Counted from the first letter of the stretch, positions 25,037 to 36,721 are shown. The stretch: DNA of 64,000 nucleotides from Bryum argenteum (GCA_037043015.1 CM073323.1:17617758-17681757); one strand, 5' to 3'. Notes: generated from the sequence alone by a model not told the origin. Numbers and translations: made by a program.

Positions 25037-25220
25037 CGGCACTCTCACGGCGGGAGTTGGCGGCACTCTCACGGCGGGAGTTAGCGGCACTCCGAAAGCG
25101 GGAGTTGGCGGCACTCTCACGGCGGGAGTTCGCGGCGATCTGACGGCGAGAGTTAGCGAGGATCTAATGGCGGGGGTTAGCGGCACCTAGGCTGCGGGAG
25201 TTTGCGGCACTGTGACTGCG
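25037..25220. repeat. 24-bp GC-rich minisatellite, about 7.7 units
   Basis: The unit GGCACTCTCACGGCGGGAGT plus four bases (TGGC or TAGC) is repeated nearly eight times head to tail. The first units are almost identical and the later ones increasingly diverged. The period is a multiple of three, so frames stay open across it in both directions. It directly follows the PR-1-like pseudogene and stands out in GC content from the AT-rich DNA beyond it. Confidence 0.88.
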
Positions 25221-28053
25221 GTTTTTTTGTGGTAAGAACACTACTTTGTGAAGATTCTAAGATCTACGCCTTAGGAAGTTTTTAGGATAAACATGAACTT
25301 CAAAAAGATTTTTCATCATATTTTATCTTCAAAAGTCTTATGCAATTTATTGACATTTAACAAACATTTTACTTGGTTTTACCCTACTTTTTTAATCTTC
25401 TACTATGGATAGTCTATGTTCCTCAAGTAACTATACTATTTGATGTTCGTCAATGACAAGTTAGAGGGTTTACTTAGTGTGTGTCTCTACAAGATGTAAC
25501 ACCAAAAATATAATGTATCAAGCATTATACGTTCCAAGCAAACATGACATTTATTTTGGAGGGGTTGGAGTAATAAGGTACCTCAAATACCAATATCTCC
25601 TATACGCTCTCGATGTCAGAGAACGACATTGTGGATGAAGGGCTTATATTTTGTTTTTGTTCTTTCAAACATGGGGCATGTTTTACCATTGCAAGCCAAC
25701 TATGTGGATTCAAAATCGCCCTTCATGAAGAATATTCACTCAACTATGATCTTACAGTAACTTAATATTAGATTTGCAATTATAATTCTATATAGAAAAA
25801 ACTAAAATATTACATGATTTTGCGGAGCTACATCTTCTTCATCTCTGGAAAGTATTATATCTATTGAAAATATATATTATAAAATTAATATATATAACTA
25901 TTTATATTACTAAAATATTACATGATTTTGAGGAGCTATATCTCGATGACTTTTTAGATACAATGGTGTTTTTAAGATCAGATTTTAGTTGGTGAGTTTT
26001 AAAGTTCAAAGTTGTTTTCTAGTTGAATTTTCTCTTTGAAGTGAAAATGATGAAATTTTGTTTTTTTTTTCTAAGTACTAATAAGTTATATTATTGCAAT
26101 CTATACCTTGAGGCCGTGTGGCTTGAGGTGAACTCCACATGAAATATATCAAGTATAATGCAAGATTGTACGGTTGACATTTAGATAACTTGCATTTATC
26201 TTCATCTATGTCATGTTGTACAAAAGTAAGTATTTTGGCAAAAAGTAGGCTAGGACGATTAGGGGTTAAAATCACTGTAAGTATTAGAATGTAAGAAGTG
26301 AATTTGTGACATGCATGTTGAGTTTAGACTCCACAAAGAATTCAATATTTGAAAATATATATTATAAAAGGAAGATAGTTTGATTTGTTTTGTTTCTTTG
26401 TGACCATATACTTTTGGGGACTTTTGTCAGATTTTGTCGCATGAGGTGTCCTTTCAAGCAGGTCTTTTTAGAGGGGTGCAAGTAACCATTGGAGTGGAGA
26501 TTGAGTACAATGATTTTGAGACATCATATTTCAAGTGTTTATGATTTGAAAACTTCCCAAAATTTACAGACTGACCTAATTTTAGATCAAGCAACAAAAC
26601 AAATGGAACCACACGCGGCAAGAATCATGAATCATGTCGTACGGAGCCTTAGAAATGTTACCAAAAATAGAAATGTGAGCCTACAAGCATAGAATCATAG
26701 CATTTTCCTTGTTTTACGGTAGGAGGTGGGCATGGTCAATGTATTTATGTGGGCATGGTCAATGTATTTATGTGGGCATGGTCAATGTATTTATGTGGGC
26801 AACCGTGAGGGCGTAAAAACTCATATTAAGAATCAAGTTAGAATCATGGTGGAAATCACGTTGTTAACATTGAGCAACGTTAAAGCTTTGAGATTATGGT
26901 TGAAATCAAATGATTAACATTGAGTAATGTGAATCTATTTAATTGTAAACGTTCAAAATCACACGAGAACTATGGTGGAGATTATGTTGGAATTGACATT
27001 GGAAATCGCGTCAATAATTTTCAATATTTAAAAAGTGACTCGTATCAAGAATCACCTTAGGAATCATGTTAATAATTATCAATACTTAATTAGTGAATGC
27101 ATTCTAAAAATTACATAAGAAATCACATTGGAATCACGTCGTTAACGTAATGTGAGAACATATAGTATTATAAACTTATGTTGATCAACGTCTAAATTCA
27201 TGGGAGAAATCAAGTTGAAAATCATATTGGAGATCGCATTAGAGATCACGTAAATTTTTACTATCTAGAACATTAGTGTTGTGCATAAGGGTAATTGGAC
27301 TTACATGTGAAATAATTTTTGAATGAACATGGAGGTTGCAACTTGAATCACGCCACAAAAGTATCAACTCAAAAAAGAAGATGAAATTGCTTGTGAATGA
27401 AGCTTAGAAACCATGGATTAAGAAAGCTGCAACTTTCATCTTGCCAAAATCTAGGCACTTCAAGCAAGTATGGATTATTTGTGTCGCAAATTGTTCCACT
27501 TGCTCGAAGAGTGGAGGCCACCTTCTAAACCAAGTTTTGGAACGCATTAGGAATAGAGATTTGTGCTTAAAATGTGTAGTGAGAGGAAAAGAGAAGCAAG
27601 TGTGTGTTCATGTTGATTGTTGTGATTTCTTTATTTTGCCCATGTTCATTCCAATACCTCTTATATGATCTTTTCAACAATCTAGCTTGTCATGACTTCC
27701 AAAAAATGGCTTGCAACCAACTTTCAAAATTTTGGATACACATTAAGTACAAATAGGGTACTTGTTCTATTATTGAAATTAGTTTTAGTTGATAGGAGTT
27801 CCATTGTCCAAATCCATGTGTCATTCATTGAATTTTGACATTTGAAAAAAATGAATTACTTTTAGTTTATATATTTGAAAAGCTAAATCACACTATAGGT
27901 TTTAAGTGGTCATAGTGCTAAAATTGATGCTTATATTTGATGTGCATGGTACTTGGTTTGGTATTGTTAAAGAGATGCTTTTTCCTACGAGGTTGTACTA
28001 AATACGGCTTTTGTAACTTCTAATTAATAAATCTGTAAATTCAATGAAAGTAA
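25221..28053. other. AT-rich gene-free stretch
   Basis: I see no gene. It includes a 23-bp tandem repeat at 26726-26794 and many short dispersed repeats (for example recurrent GAAATCA-type words between 26820 and 27260). A minus-strand 65-codon frame and a plus-strand 75-codon frame show no family features. Confidence 0.4.
26726..26794. repeat. 23-bp tandem repeat, three perfect units
   Basis: The unit starts GTGGGCATGGTCAATGTATT and continues TAT. It is present three times without a mismatch, and a fourth copy begins and breaks off at 26795. The perfect copies suggest recent expansion. Confidence 0.9.
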
Positions 28054-28057
28054 CATA

Positions 28058-28557
28058 AACCTCAATTCTTTTAAAGTGGCATTATTCCATCTGTGCCGAA
28101 ACCTTAATGTGCCATTTTGCCATAACCCTAATGTGCCATTTTGCCATAACCCTAATGTGCCATTTTACAAGCATGTTTATTGAATCGCAATATGTTTATG
28201 CTTGTAAAATGACACATTTTACAATATCACACAATCCTTCATAATATCAAATGATTTCTATAATATCACCAAGATTTCTCTAATATCACACATTTTTTAT
28301 GGTTTTCAACCACAAAAACCGTTCAAATTGCAATATCTCTAAACCGCAATTCAAACATTGCTATTTTTAATTAGTCGTAGAGAAATATTTTGTCGTAGGG
28401 CACATCTTTCTCAACGACCGTATTTTTGGACTCCAATTTAGAAATACTGTTCTCTTTGAGGTCAAAAACCAAGAGAAACCTATGATATTTGTTTCGTTTA
28501 TTGCACCCAAAACGCGCCGATTTAGCGGAATTATGCCATTTTAACAGAATTGAGGTT
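28058..28557. mobile_element. 500-bp MITE with ~31-bp inverted repeats and CATA duplication
   Basis: The left end begins AACCTCAATTCTTTTAAAGT and the right end is its near reverse complement, finishing CAGAATTGAGGTT; the inverted repeat is about 31 bp with few mismatches. CATA occurs on both sides (28054-28057 and 28558-28561), consistent with a 4-bp target duplication. Inside are three copies of a 24-bp repeat containing ACCCTAA (28097-28168) and several AATATCA words. A related right end (CCATTTTAACTTAAGGTT) is seen at about 39950-39971. The superfamily is uncertain. Confidence 0.75.
28097..28168. repeat. 24-bp tandem repeat with telomere-like core
   Basis: Three units of CATAACCCTAATGTGCCATT plus TTGC lie inside the 500-bp MITE. 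The first unit is diverged. The core resembles plant telomere DNA (CCCTAAA) but is spaced every 24 bp, so this is not a telomere array. Confidence 0.8.
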
Positions 28558-28871
28558 CATAGAAGTGAGCAAGATTGAGAAACACCAATACAAGGTAGTT
28601 TGTGGTTGCACATGTTCTATATTACATGCTTTTATTTTTTCATTTTAACATAGTTTCTTACAATAATAGCAAGATTTACACAATGATAATGTCTTCCACA
28701 TTTGCATCATCTGAAAGTTAAGTGTTGAAGTCTTACTACTAATCTATTCTGCACCCAAGTTGAAAAAGTTGAAGGAGGCCATAGGCTGCTCATAATCCCA
28801 GTAGGAACAGAAACCGTGCACTAGGCCAATCTTTTTGGAAAGAAGATTTTAGCCTTCACGCCTACACTTAA

Positions 28872-29232
28872 CCCTTAAACGTCAGGCTATACAGATTTGG
28901 GCAGCCCAGTGTTGGATGACAACATCTTTGGAGCTCAGGCATCATGAATAGTGCACTTTTTGAACTTGGGCATCATGAATGATCCAATCAATGATGAGCT
29001 TGCAACCTCCTACAAGTATTGTACAACCCCAACCTACCTACCACAATCCTTTCAAAGCACAAAATCACTCATACAAATTGTGATTTGAATTGTGAAATTT
29101 CACTTTTTGAATGCATCAGAAGAAGGTGACCAGTTTGACATCAAAATATAAGTGAAAAGTTGAGTACATTGAGAGCTACAGAGAAGATTCTGTTGGAATC
29201 ATGCCCCTCAGGCTTGCTTGGGCGTTTAAGGG
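28872..29232. mobile_element. 361-bp MITE with TTAA target duplication, copy 2
   Basis: The ends are CCCTTAAACGTCA and GGGCGTTTAAGGG, flanked by TTAA at 28868-28871 and 29233-29236. The interior is nearly identical to 12450-12811, including GCATCATGAATAGTGCAC and the GAGCTTGCAACCTC region. The two copies differ by a few percent, which implies fairly recent amplification. Confidence 0.88.
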
Positions 29233-30305
29233 TTAAAATCATTGTCAATAAACGAGTGATGCTAGTCATATGGCTGCTAGAAACTATAGTCACATATTCA
29301 GTGTACTTAAGGTACGTTCAAACCTGTGCTTAGAGCTGCGCTCTTTGGGCCTAATATGCGGTAAGATCTACTGAGCATTCACACCAGTCGACGTTGGTAA
29401 CCGCCGAACCTACGTGGATGCCCACATGGCACTGAGTTAAGAGCGGTGGTATGCAAATCTTTCGGCACTACTTTCTGTTCCACTACGACAAATGCGTCAC
29501 ATAATATGTAGTTACAAATCCAGCAAAACTGTAGATTTCTGAGTTATAACCGGGGTCCTACGTAATTCAGGCCCACGGGTCGTTTTACAAAAGAGCGGTC
29601 TCCTAAAATCTGCCATTGAAGTCGGCATGAACCTGAGCTCGCACACAGCAGTGGCCGAGGTACTATGAGCATAAAGACATGGTCCACTGCGGAATACGTA
29701 CCTGTGTACAGTCCACCGTCGTTGGTACGCTCCTGTTCCTTCTTCAGTTGTTAATTGTTTTCACTGCTTTCATGTGTATTTTCAGGCATTCCGATTGTGT
29801 GATTTGTACGTAGTTTTGTGGGCCCTGTGCATTATTTCTATCTTTCTCCGAGTGTTGTCGGGCGTACACCATGCACATTTGAATCTCCACGGTACTTTCT
29901 GTACCCTGCAGTCATGTAATGCACACAGCATTGCAAGCCGCTGCTGATGAAACCGAGCCTGAAAGAACCAGGAATGCATATTCGTTGGTCAGTACATATA
30001 GTCAATGTAGTGAAGTGATTCGTGAGATCATTCTAGAACAAAGACCGGCACGTCTCAAATTTTTGGAACAGGAGTACGTTTGTATTACTACTGTAGCAAA
30101 CTGACTGCTATTACCTTGGTCATGATCCAGTTCAGAGAAACTCAATTCGATTACGATGGAGAACCGCCCACCTTCACAGCCCTTCGCTGCTCCGATACGC
30201 CCGTCCGCTATGCCAGTTGGAGGTAAGTACACCGTATGCTCTTAATTTTCCAATTTCCTTCATACACAGACAAAAAAGACCTGCAAAAAGACAACACACA
30301 CTCCG

Positions 30306-31931
30306 ATGCTAAAGTCAGTAAGTGTTCAGTATCGTTGCATACACAAGTTGTGGTCAGTCATATCTTTGAGAATCCAGCGTCATTCCAGATGCACAAGCTC
30401 ACGTGCTGTCCTTCTGAAATATGGTTGCACTGGTTCCTTTCACATGCCGAATCATGGAACTCCACGACCAACCGGCCGGAGCAGTCCAATTGGAACAGTC
30501 CGGCGTGCGCCTCAGGATGCTGGAACAGTCCCAGGTCCCAGCCAGCAGAAACGTGCACGAAAAGACCGAGGTCCAAATTGGTTGTCAGCGGAGATCGTGG
30601 CCCTTATTGCCATCAAACGAGAGATGTACTTTGAGGAATTGGATACTATTGACGGCAGAGATTTGATGACACCGGATACTAGCAAATGGAATAGAGTATC
30701 ACAACACATTATGCGACTGAATATTTCACCATGTGTACGTGACGGGGCAGCATGCAAGACGAAGTGGAACCAGTTGATACCCGATTACAAAAAGATTGCA
30801 GACTATCTCAGTCGTACTGGAAGGAACTCGGCAGAATATTGGGACTTGAATGCAGCAAAGCGTAAAGCGGAAAGCCTACCCCGGCTCTTTGCCCAAGATG
30901 TTTACGAATCCATCCACGAGTGGTATGGTAACCGCCCGCAGATACACCCGCCTCACGTAAGGGATTTGCTCGCACACAATGACAGAAATTACATGCCGGC
31001 TCTCCAAGAGAGAACAGACGATACAGAGGAGGTCCTGAGCGAACCAGAAACTGATGATCCAACAGACACACCTCAGCCCGAGGCCGTGGACACAACGGAA
31101 GAGTCGTCTCCAGTACTGCGCTCGCCTAGACAGAGTCTTTCTACTCCACCGCAGCCTGCATGCCAAGCAGACCCTCAGGGAAGCCAAGCTCCCCGACCTT
31201 TTAACGGCCTCCCTCCAGGTGTGTCCCCCCAAGTGATCAGTTCATCAGAGCAGTCTGAACTTGCGGTACACAGGAGGCCACGGAATACTGCGGTGAGGAG
31301 GAAAAGTTTAACTGGTCACTCTGTGATAGCTGAAGCCACAAAAGCTACAGGTGCCATCATGGCTGCTCAGATGCAGGAAATAGCTGACGCCAACAGAGAT
31401 TTAGAGCGGTCAAAAATTGATATTCAATTAAAGTTGTTCACCGAGCAGATGGAATACCAGCGGGACAAGGACAGGCGCATGTACAAAAATGCAGTAGTGG
31501 CAAACGAGAATGCACGGTTGGCAATAATGAAACATGGGGAGATGGTGAGCTGTTTGGCTCAACTCTCCACTGTGTTAAGCACCGGCCTCAGCAGGTCAGG
31601 AGGAACACCACATTCCGGGACAGCAAAGACAGGCCATCAGCCCTTCGGCTCTAACAATGCCCCTCCAACCTTCTCTGAGCCACTGAATTATGATTCCAGC
31701 GGCCTTCGAGGGATCATGGATGCTGGCATTGCAGTGCCTCCGGCGTTTGCCACAAATGCAACTGGACAAGGAATACATAATCGACACACTAACAACGAAG
31801 CAGCTACAACTGGAGGACATGGTACCGGTGATCCTGAACTCCAGGCTACTACGACAACAGAAGACACCATCAGTGACATCGAGGCAGTGCAAGCTCCAAA
31901 TGCAGGTGCGGCAGACAATCTCCCCCTATGA
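30306..31931 (+). CDS. Harbinger SANT/Myb-like (trihelix-type) protein
   Basis: This is the second protein of the Harbinger element. In this family it binds the element ends and helps bring the nuclease into the nucleus. The frame is open for 541 codons; a likely start within it is the ATG at 30444 (MPNHGTPRPTG). The SANT/Myb-like domain lies about residues 90-185 of the full frame, with NWLSAEIVALIAIKREMY, KWNRVSQHI and CKTKWNQLIPDYKKIADYL. It is followed by a Pro/Ser-rich spacer and a helical segment (IAEATKATG to EQMEYQRDKDRRMYKN). A possible upstream exon begins ATGGAGAACCGCCCACC at 30156 and ends at a GTAAGT donor (30223). No stop breaks the frame, so it could still be expressed. Confidence 0.85.
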   Translation: MLKSVSVQYRCIHKLWSVISLRIQRHSRCTSSRAVLLKYGCTGSFHMPNHGTPRPTGRSSPIGTVRRAPQDAGTVPGPSQQKRARKDRGPNWLSAEIVALIAIKREMYFEELDTIDGRDLMTPDTSKWNRVSQHIMRLNISPCVRDGAACKTKWNQLIPDYKKIADYLSRTGRNSAEYWDLNAAKRKAESLPRLFAQDVYESIHEWYGNRPQIHPPHVRDLLAHNDRNYMPALQERTDDTEEVLSEPETDDPTDTPQPEAVDTTEESSPVLRSPRQSLSTPPQPACQADPQGSQAPRPFNGLPPGVSPQVISSSEQSELAVHRRPRNTAVRRKSLTGHSVIAEATKATGAIMAAQMQEIADANRDLERSKIDIQLKLFTEQMEYQRDKDRRMYKNAVVANENARLAIMKHGEMVSCLAQLSTVLSTGLSRSGGTPHSGTAKTGHQPFGSNNAPPTFSEPLNYDSSGLRGIMDAGIAVPPAFATNATGQGIHNRHTNNEAATTGGHGTGDPELQATTTTEDTISDIEAVQAPNAGAADNLPL

Positions 31932-32312
31932 AAAGGCATGACAGGGACAGTCGGTGAGGTGGGAGGCCATGTTCCTGACTTTAGGTCGCACTTCACCAAT
32001 TATTGAAGATGACAGCGGTTTAGGTCCTTCTGTTCGGCCACTCTGCATGGACAACAGTGGGCTTAGATTAGAGTGGAAGTGTGTTGATTAGAATTTCTAT
32101 TCTAAAAAGCATGTGACCTCACTTGGATACAGTAAAGGTGATATTCTGCATCACTCCCTCAACAAACTTGCATTGCATGCCTATTACAACGTATCGCATG
32201 CCTCTGATAACATGCACCAACAACACTAGTATGATAGAATAACTCAAGTGCAGGAGGATGGAATGCAAAAAAACATAACATGGAAGTGGAATTAAGAATC
32301 TTACCTCGTCGC

Positions 32313-33663
32313 CTAGGGTCCTTGTCGTCGCTGCATGGTTAGGTAAACACCGAGCTCCTGTCGCTTCGCAATACCAGAAGGCGTTGCTGTGCCATCCCTC
32401 TGAGCCTCGGGTACTTCTGCTGCCCCCCCCTCCTCATCTTCCACCCCACCGTCAAGTCCCTCGCTACGCAGCACGTCCAACAGATTCTCTACTCCCTCGT
32501 GCGATTGCCCCATGAGAACATTGTGGAGTATGGCACAACACATAATGACATCAGGCAGAAAAGTTACATGCAAATCAGATTTAACAAGTAACTCCCTGAA
32601 TGTTTGCTTCAGGATCCCGAAGGCATTCTCCACCATGCAGCGACCTCGCCTGAGCCTTCTGTTGAATAGTGTTTCCGACACACTTAACGGTGCCGGAGTC
32701 CTGTGGGGAACCATGAGCCAAGGAAGCAAAGGGTAACCTAGATCTCCAATGATATAAGGAGCAAAACCCCTCACAGCTTGGTTGGGGCCGAGTATATCTT
32801 GTTGCATTGCCAAAGAGTAAAGAGACGAACGACGCAACATTCTGGAATCATTACTTGATCCCGACATACCTAAGTACAGGTCGAGGAATCGTTTCTCACT
32901 ATTAACTACTGTTTGGCAGTTGATCGTGTATCCCCCGTTCTTGAAATAATAGTAATCGGCGGCGCCGTAGGCTGGCTTAGAAATAGTCACATGCACGCCA
33001 TCAATTGCGCCAACGACACCAGGAAGACCACACATCTGGAAGAACTTAGACTCCGTGTCAAGTAGCCTGTTTCCTGAGGGCCAAAGGATCTCGTGACGTA
33101 ATGTGTCGTTGACAGCGTGTACAACATCTCGAAGGACCAGGGACACGGTGCTCCGCCCAATAGCAAACATTTCGCTACACACTGTCAAGTTTGCTCCATG
33201 AGCAAGCTTGAACAGTGTGCACGCTACCCTGATGAGCACCGAAATGGCCAATCTATACCTGGTGTTTTCTCTCTGTACATGGGGTTTTAGTAACTCTGAA
33301 AGAGCAATCACAGCAGGTTTTGTCATACGAAAACATTTGCACCCACCTGGAATTGTCATACTGCTCGAGGAGGAACCTCGAGAACCAAGTCGTGGACCTA
33401 GGCTTCACCCAAAATTCCACCTCTTCGTCTACGAAATTCAAGGCTAAGCACAGGCGGAAGTGATGCAAAGTAGCTCCCATGTCACTCTGGGCGTCAACGT
33501 ATCCAGCGTTTAGGTTCTCGGCAATGGCCACGAAGGGGTCCTCCTCGTCCTCGTCTGTTTCCAGCAGCATTGGCCTCAGGGGAATTTCGACATTGTTTAG
33601 GATTAAAACCAACAACCAGATACTGAAAGCAATGTGAGTCCACTGATCAGGTACGGGATCCAT
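32313..33663 (-). pseudogene. Harbinger DDE nuclease, disrupted by one frameshift
   Basis: The minus-strand frame ending at 32313 codes for the PIF/Harbinger nuclease (DDE_Tnp_4). In the 348-codon open part the catalytic triad is visible as GAIDG (D120), SSNDS (D171) and CMVENAFGILK (E244). The upstream part, from the ATG at 33663 (MDPVPDQW), gives the expected N-terminal segment FSRFLLEQYDNSRW, but in a different frame. The two parts meet within 33335-33350, where family members read RW-x-x-CFRM continuously. A one-base change there shifts the frame. Unless a tiny intron or frameshifting rescues it, the nuclease is dead. The catalytic part itself looks well preserved, so the loss may be recent. 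Confidence 0.85.
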
Positions 33664-34592
33664 CGTATCAGATTGGGAAGCAGACGAACTTCCGATGACT
33701 GTAAATGACAGTCCTGACAAGGAAAACAAAAAACAGAAACCATCAAAAAAACGATCGGATTGGCAACAACATCCGAATGCATTTCAGTTGATCACGGACA
33801 ACGATTGGTTTGGGTGCACCATGACCGATCAATGAGAGACGAATTGGACACAAAAATCATGAGAATTCTGAGTGTGAGAATTATGAACGAGGCTCCCATC
33901 TCAATTGAAATTGCACGATGCATTCATGCAAAAATTTTAAAAAACAACAAGAAAAAACATTTACTGTACGACATATTAACGTACCTGACGCCAGGAAGAG
34001 CTCGAAATTTTGCCTCGTCCGTCGCCTTCTGTACCGCACCTACGCTTCCTTCAAGTCAGAATGCCGTCCGATGAGTCGAGAAGCCCGACTCCGGTGAAAC
34101 CGAAAAGCTAAAACCCTAAAACAATCCCCAGTGAGTGTTTCTTTCGCGCCCACAAATACAATCTCGAAAACTTGCTCTATAGAATTCCGATATGCTCCTT
34201 CACTAAAACGTAGCAGAGAACCTGAGAGCTTCTCCGACACTCAGCGAAACTGGAGAACGAACACAATGAGCAAAGAAAAACAACCACAAAGCAGGAAGAA
34301 AAGAGAACCTCTGAGAGAGCATGCAGGACATGAAATGTTGCAACACGAAAGCACGAAGTTGTCCCCCTCCTGGTGTGACCGGGGGGTTCTTACGTAATTA
34401 GATAGTGGACAGTCACACCCAAAAGTCGATAAGACTGGGCTCATATGTGAACACTCACTTCAGTTTTGTCGTCCGTATTATACGGAGTGGGTAAAGATAC
34501 GGACCCCACCGTCACTGCAGATACGGTACACCATCGGGGGGGTCTTTACTCCCATTATTAAAAATTACATAAGGCCAGGTGTGTAGGTACCT

Positions 34593-36721
34593 GCAGTCAT
34601 ATGGCTGCCCAAGCAAAAAATAGCAAGAAAGACACATTTCCACCTGATGTCGTACATCCTGTTTGATGACTAACTTTACTCAGTATAATCCGAGCTCATA
34701 CAATATCTAGTCATATGTTTAGTTTTCTTAACTACGTACAACTAGTCATGTCACCCTCCCTCAGTCTCAACTTAGTCATAAATGTCATTAGGAGCATTGA
34801 ATTGATCATTGTATATAGTCATGCCGTTTGATGGTATGTCCTGTGGGCATATCACCAAGGGTAGGTCGAACGGACATTATATTCACGCCAACCCATAGGG
34901 TCTGGTGTTTTCTTTCTTTCATGCGGTGCGCACACAAACATGAACGTATATTGTTACTAATATACTCAAATAATAATAGAAGAGCTAGAGTAACAAATGG
35001 TAAGGTCTTCATTTCAACTAGTAGACTAACCTAAATAAAATTGAATTTGTAATTATCATTTATTATTGAAAACTAAAATTTATGTTCTAAAATTCTAATA
35101 TTGAAATTTGGCAGTGCAAATTTCACCACACACAATATGTATTTATTGCCACATCGAGACCAAATTATAGCTTATAATACCAAGATTAGACCCTTCATCT
35201 AAGATACTGGAAACAACACACTAAAGGTAATAAAAGCCGTTGCAATGCCTACTTTTCTGTGAATCAAGAGGTTTGTGTTGCATGTCGTGGCACTTCTTAT
35301 TCCATGATTCACGAGTGCTTGTGGAATTGCAGACAAGTGGACAGAAGGACTAAACAGTAGCTAGCTTTGTATTGTAGCCCACGGAGTTCTTGAAGCATCA
35401 AGCGTAAGCACCAAATGAATTAGTGACTCTACTTAGAGCATTCCCACCCATCATGCCCTGAACTGAAAAAAGGATGAATAGTAGTTCAGTTCAGGGCGGA
35501 AATGCCCCACCAACCGGCAAATCCCCCAAACTGAACTACTATTCATCGTTTTTTTTCAGTTCAACCTGCAAATGCGAGCCCTTTTGCAGGGAGGTGGGCG
35601 GGCCTGAAAACCGAGTACGACACGTGCTGGCCGATGTTCCTGCTGGTTCGCGCAGTTGCGAGTGGTCGGAATTTCCGTTTGGGGAGCAATGGCGCAGTTG
35701 CGGGTGGGGCTCCTCCTCCGCCCTGACGATTCAGTCACCCTGAATTGATGATTTCAGTTCTTGATTCAGTTCAGGGCGACCCCATGCCTTTAGTCTGAAG
35801 CATTTTGGTTCTCATGACTATATGTAGTGAAAATCTGTAGTCACATGCTCTAAAGCGATGACTACCAATATTCAAAGTATTTGCATTTTTGGCCGTAAAT
35901 GAAGCTTTTATTCAGTCTTCTGGTTGAGCAGGTAGTTGAATGTATGTGAGTTTCTGACTATAACTAGGCATCTCATTAAATTCTAAACCGCATTCATTCG
36001 GTTGGAAAGTAGTGGTTTGTTGTTAAGGTAGGAGTGGCTAAAACCGTCTAGCCCCAAAAACCGCACAGCAGGGTTCAAATATTCATAGAAAATTATAGGA
36101 TTACTCAAATAATGTCTTTTTTTTGGGGATGGATTTGCACTGGCTTCGCACACTATCAAGAAATAATTAAAATTTTACACCACTATTCCAAGTATGCAAA
36201 GCTGAAATTCGGACGGTTTTTGTGGCTGGACGGTTTTAGCCACTCCTACCTTACATATGACTACAAGTAGTCATCTTATACCACTAAATTCAGTCATCAT
36301 ATCCAAACAGTGACTACCTGTTGACTGTTGTGAATAAATGACGATCTGTAGTCATATGTATACCAACACAATGGCTAATTCTTGTCAACAAGACCACATA
36401 TCCAACTTCTAGCAGTCATGTTTTGACATCATTTAGAACTAAACATGACTAACCTCTGTCATTGACGAGAACCGAAAGACTAAGCGTGGGTAAGAGGTAA
36501 TGACTAATTTTTGTCATGCCTAAATGACTCAATATAGTCACATTTATCGGATTGCCCAAAATCGAGATTCCAAAATTCTTTTGGGATTGCGTCCTCGGAA
36601 ACGTTTGGTCGTGGTCAGTATAACTTGTCCACTCCGACTCATGTCATGATCAAAAATTGTAATAGTGAGCATCTAGTCATACTACGGTGTATAGTCAGTA
36701 GACCACATTTTTCTAGTAGTG
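34593..36721. mobile_element. CACTA-type element, right part with subterminal repeats
   Basis: The sequence ends CATTTTTCTAGTAGTG at 36721, the reverse complement of CACTACTAGAAAAATG, the classic terminus of plant CACTA (En/Spm) elements. The 2 kb before it hold many copies of TAGTCA or TGACTA in both orientations, often as TAGTCATATG. Such clusters are the subterminal repeats where CACTA transposase binds. Related motifs also flank the left side of the Harbinger element (29260-29300). No CACTA transposase gene is present, and I could not find the left terminus, so the element is incomplete or non-autonomous. Confidence 0.72.
35436..35789. mobile_element. 354-bp TTA-flanked MITE
   Basis: TTA flanks both sides (35433-35435 and 35790-35792). 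The left end reads GAGCATTCCCACCCATCATG followed by CCCTGAACTG. The right end, read inward, is AGGCATGGGGTCGCCCTGAACTG. The inverted repeat is imperfect at the outermost bases but exact at CCCTGAACTG. An internal inverted pair built on GATGAATAGTAGTTCAG is also present. The size, target site and ends fit a PIF/Harbinger (Tourist-like) MITE. Confidence 0.65.

Larger units (their letters stand above)
29310..34592. mobile_element. PIF/Harbinger transposon, near-complete
   Basis: The left end AGGTACGTTCAAACCTGTGC is preceded by TTA (29307-29309). The right end is read inward from 34592 as AGGTACCTACACACCTGGCC. The two ends form an imperfect inverted repeat. Between them are both genes expected of PIF/Harbinger: a SANT/Myb-like DNA-binding protein (plus) and a DDE nuclease (minus), convergently arranged. 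The base triplet after the right end is GCA rather than TTA, so a clean target duplication is missing. Both flanks carry AGTCATATGGCTGC, so the element lies in a larger repeat-rich element. The nuclease frame is broken. Confidence 0.82.

Noticed and set aside
25037-25220. Possible CRISPR-like array
   Set aside because: The units are directly adjacent without spacers and the genome is eukaryotic; it is a minisatellite.
28097-28168. Interstitial telomere array
   Set aside because: CCCTAA occurs once per 24-bp unit, in only three units within a MITE, so it is not telomeric repeat DNA.
34592-34595. Clean 3-bp target duplication of the Harbinger element
   Set aside because: The left flank is TTA and the right flank is GCA; I could not find a boundary choice that gives equal triplets.
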